Positions 5,379 through 5,487 of a stretch of DNA of 5,487 nucleotides are shown here, one piece after another. Numbering within the stretch: the first letter of the stretch is position 1; each line of letters begins with the position of its first letter. Below the pieces are notes generated by a model. It made no database searches, had not been told where the DNA came from, and saw only the letters and a list, made by a program, of their open reading frames with translations. Origin of the DNA: Candidatus Brocadiia bacterium (GTDB taxonomy: Bacteria > Planctomycetota > MHYJ01 > WSZJ01); NCBI GenBank assembly GCA_013360825.1, contig JABWAY010000279.1, forward strand, positions 1 to 5,487. Reading direction: 5' to 3'. Made by a program: the position numbers and the translations under genes.

Positions 5379-5487
5379 ATGCACTTCGATCACCCCTGGG
5401 CCCTCCTGCTCCTCCTCCCCGCCCTCGCCGCGGCCTGGCGGCTCCGCACCGCCCTCGCCTGGCGCGCCGCCATCGCCGCCACCACGC
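5379..5487 (+). CDS. Partial CDS, N-terminus of a Bat/VWA-like membrane protein (runs off right edge)
   Basis: The ATG at 5379 opens 36 codons to the window edge. The peptide begins MHFDHPWALLLLLPALAAAW, followed by WRLRTALAW. A short polar start with an Asp-His-Pro-Trp or similar, then a Leu-rich membrane helix ending in Trp/Arg, is the usual beginning of BatA/BatB-type and VWA-domain membrane proteins, which are common in planctomycetes. It is divergent from the TPR-like gene, with 120 bp between the starts; Bat operons often include TPR proteins, so the two may be functionally linked. Only a weak purine stretch (AGAGA, 5364-5368) precedes the start. The assignment is by N-terminal resemblance only. 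Confidence 0.5.
   Translation, partial: MHFDHPWALLLLLPALAAAWRLRTALAWRAAIAATT

Overview
The window is GC-rich (third codon positions almost all G or C) and reads like the chromosome of a free-living bacterium, most plausibly a planctomycete or a relative. That placement is an inference. It rests on the gene style: a B-box zinc-finger membrane protein beside rnpA, a TPR-type protein with long Pro-rich linkers, and a divergent gene whose N-terminus resembles Bat/VWA-type membrane proteins. No 16S gene or other marker is present to settle it.

Layout, left to right. On the minus strand at 1-784 lie rnpA (RNase P protein), a small zinc-finger/transmembrane protein, and the first codons of a third gene whose ATG overlaps the preceding stop. 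Divergent from rnpA, on the plus strand, is a secreted DUF1223 thioredoxin-fold protein (897-1685) followed by yidD (1682-1945); the two genes overlap by four bases. Next comes a 510-bp low-density stretch. It holds a small conserved-looking ORF, the 5' remnant of a nucleotidyltransferase gene and a possible terminator. The minus strand then carries hslU (2457-3770) and a large membrane-anchored TPR-like protein (3873-5258). A divergent plus-strand gene starts at 5379 and runs off the right edge.

The most notable feature is in the DUF1223 gene. Its reading frame is interrupted by exactly one TGA (1032-1034), and that codon sits where the family has the first cysteine of its CSSC redox motif, so the motif reads Sec-Ser-Ser-Cys. 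Family homology continues without a break on both sides of the codon. A stem-loop with a G in the second loop position begins 22 nt after the UGA, which is the geometry expected of a bacterial SECIS element. I therefore annotate it as a probable selenoprotein (262 aa), which a conventional annotation would cut off or start late at 1230. UGA is also used as a genuine stop nearby (rnpA, the zinc-finger gene, yidD), so a general recoding of UGA is unlikely. No selA/B/C/D gene is present here to prove decoding.

Secondary points: HslU lacks the conserved C-terminal tail that activates HslV, has His instead of Val in the GYVG pore loop, and has no hslV beside it. Its 3' end faces the truncated nucleotidyltransferase, as though an old deletion joined the two.
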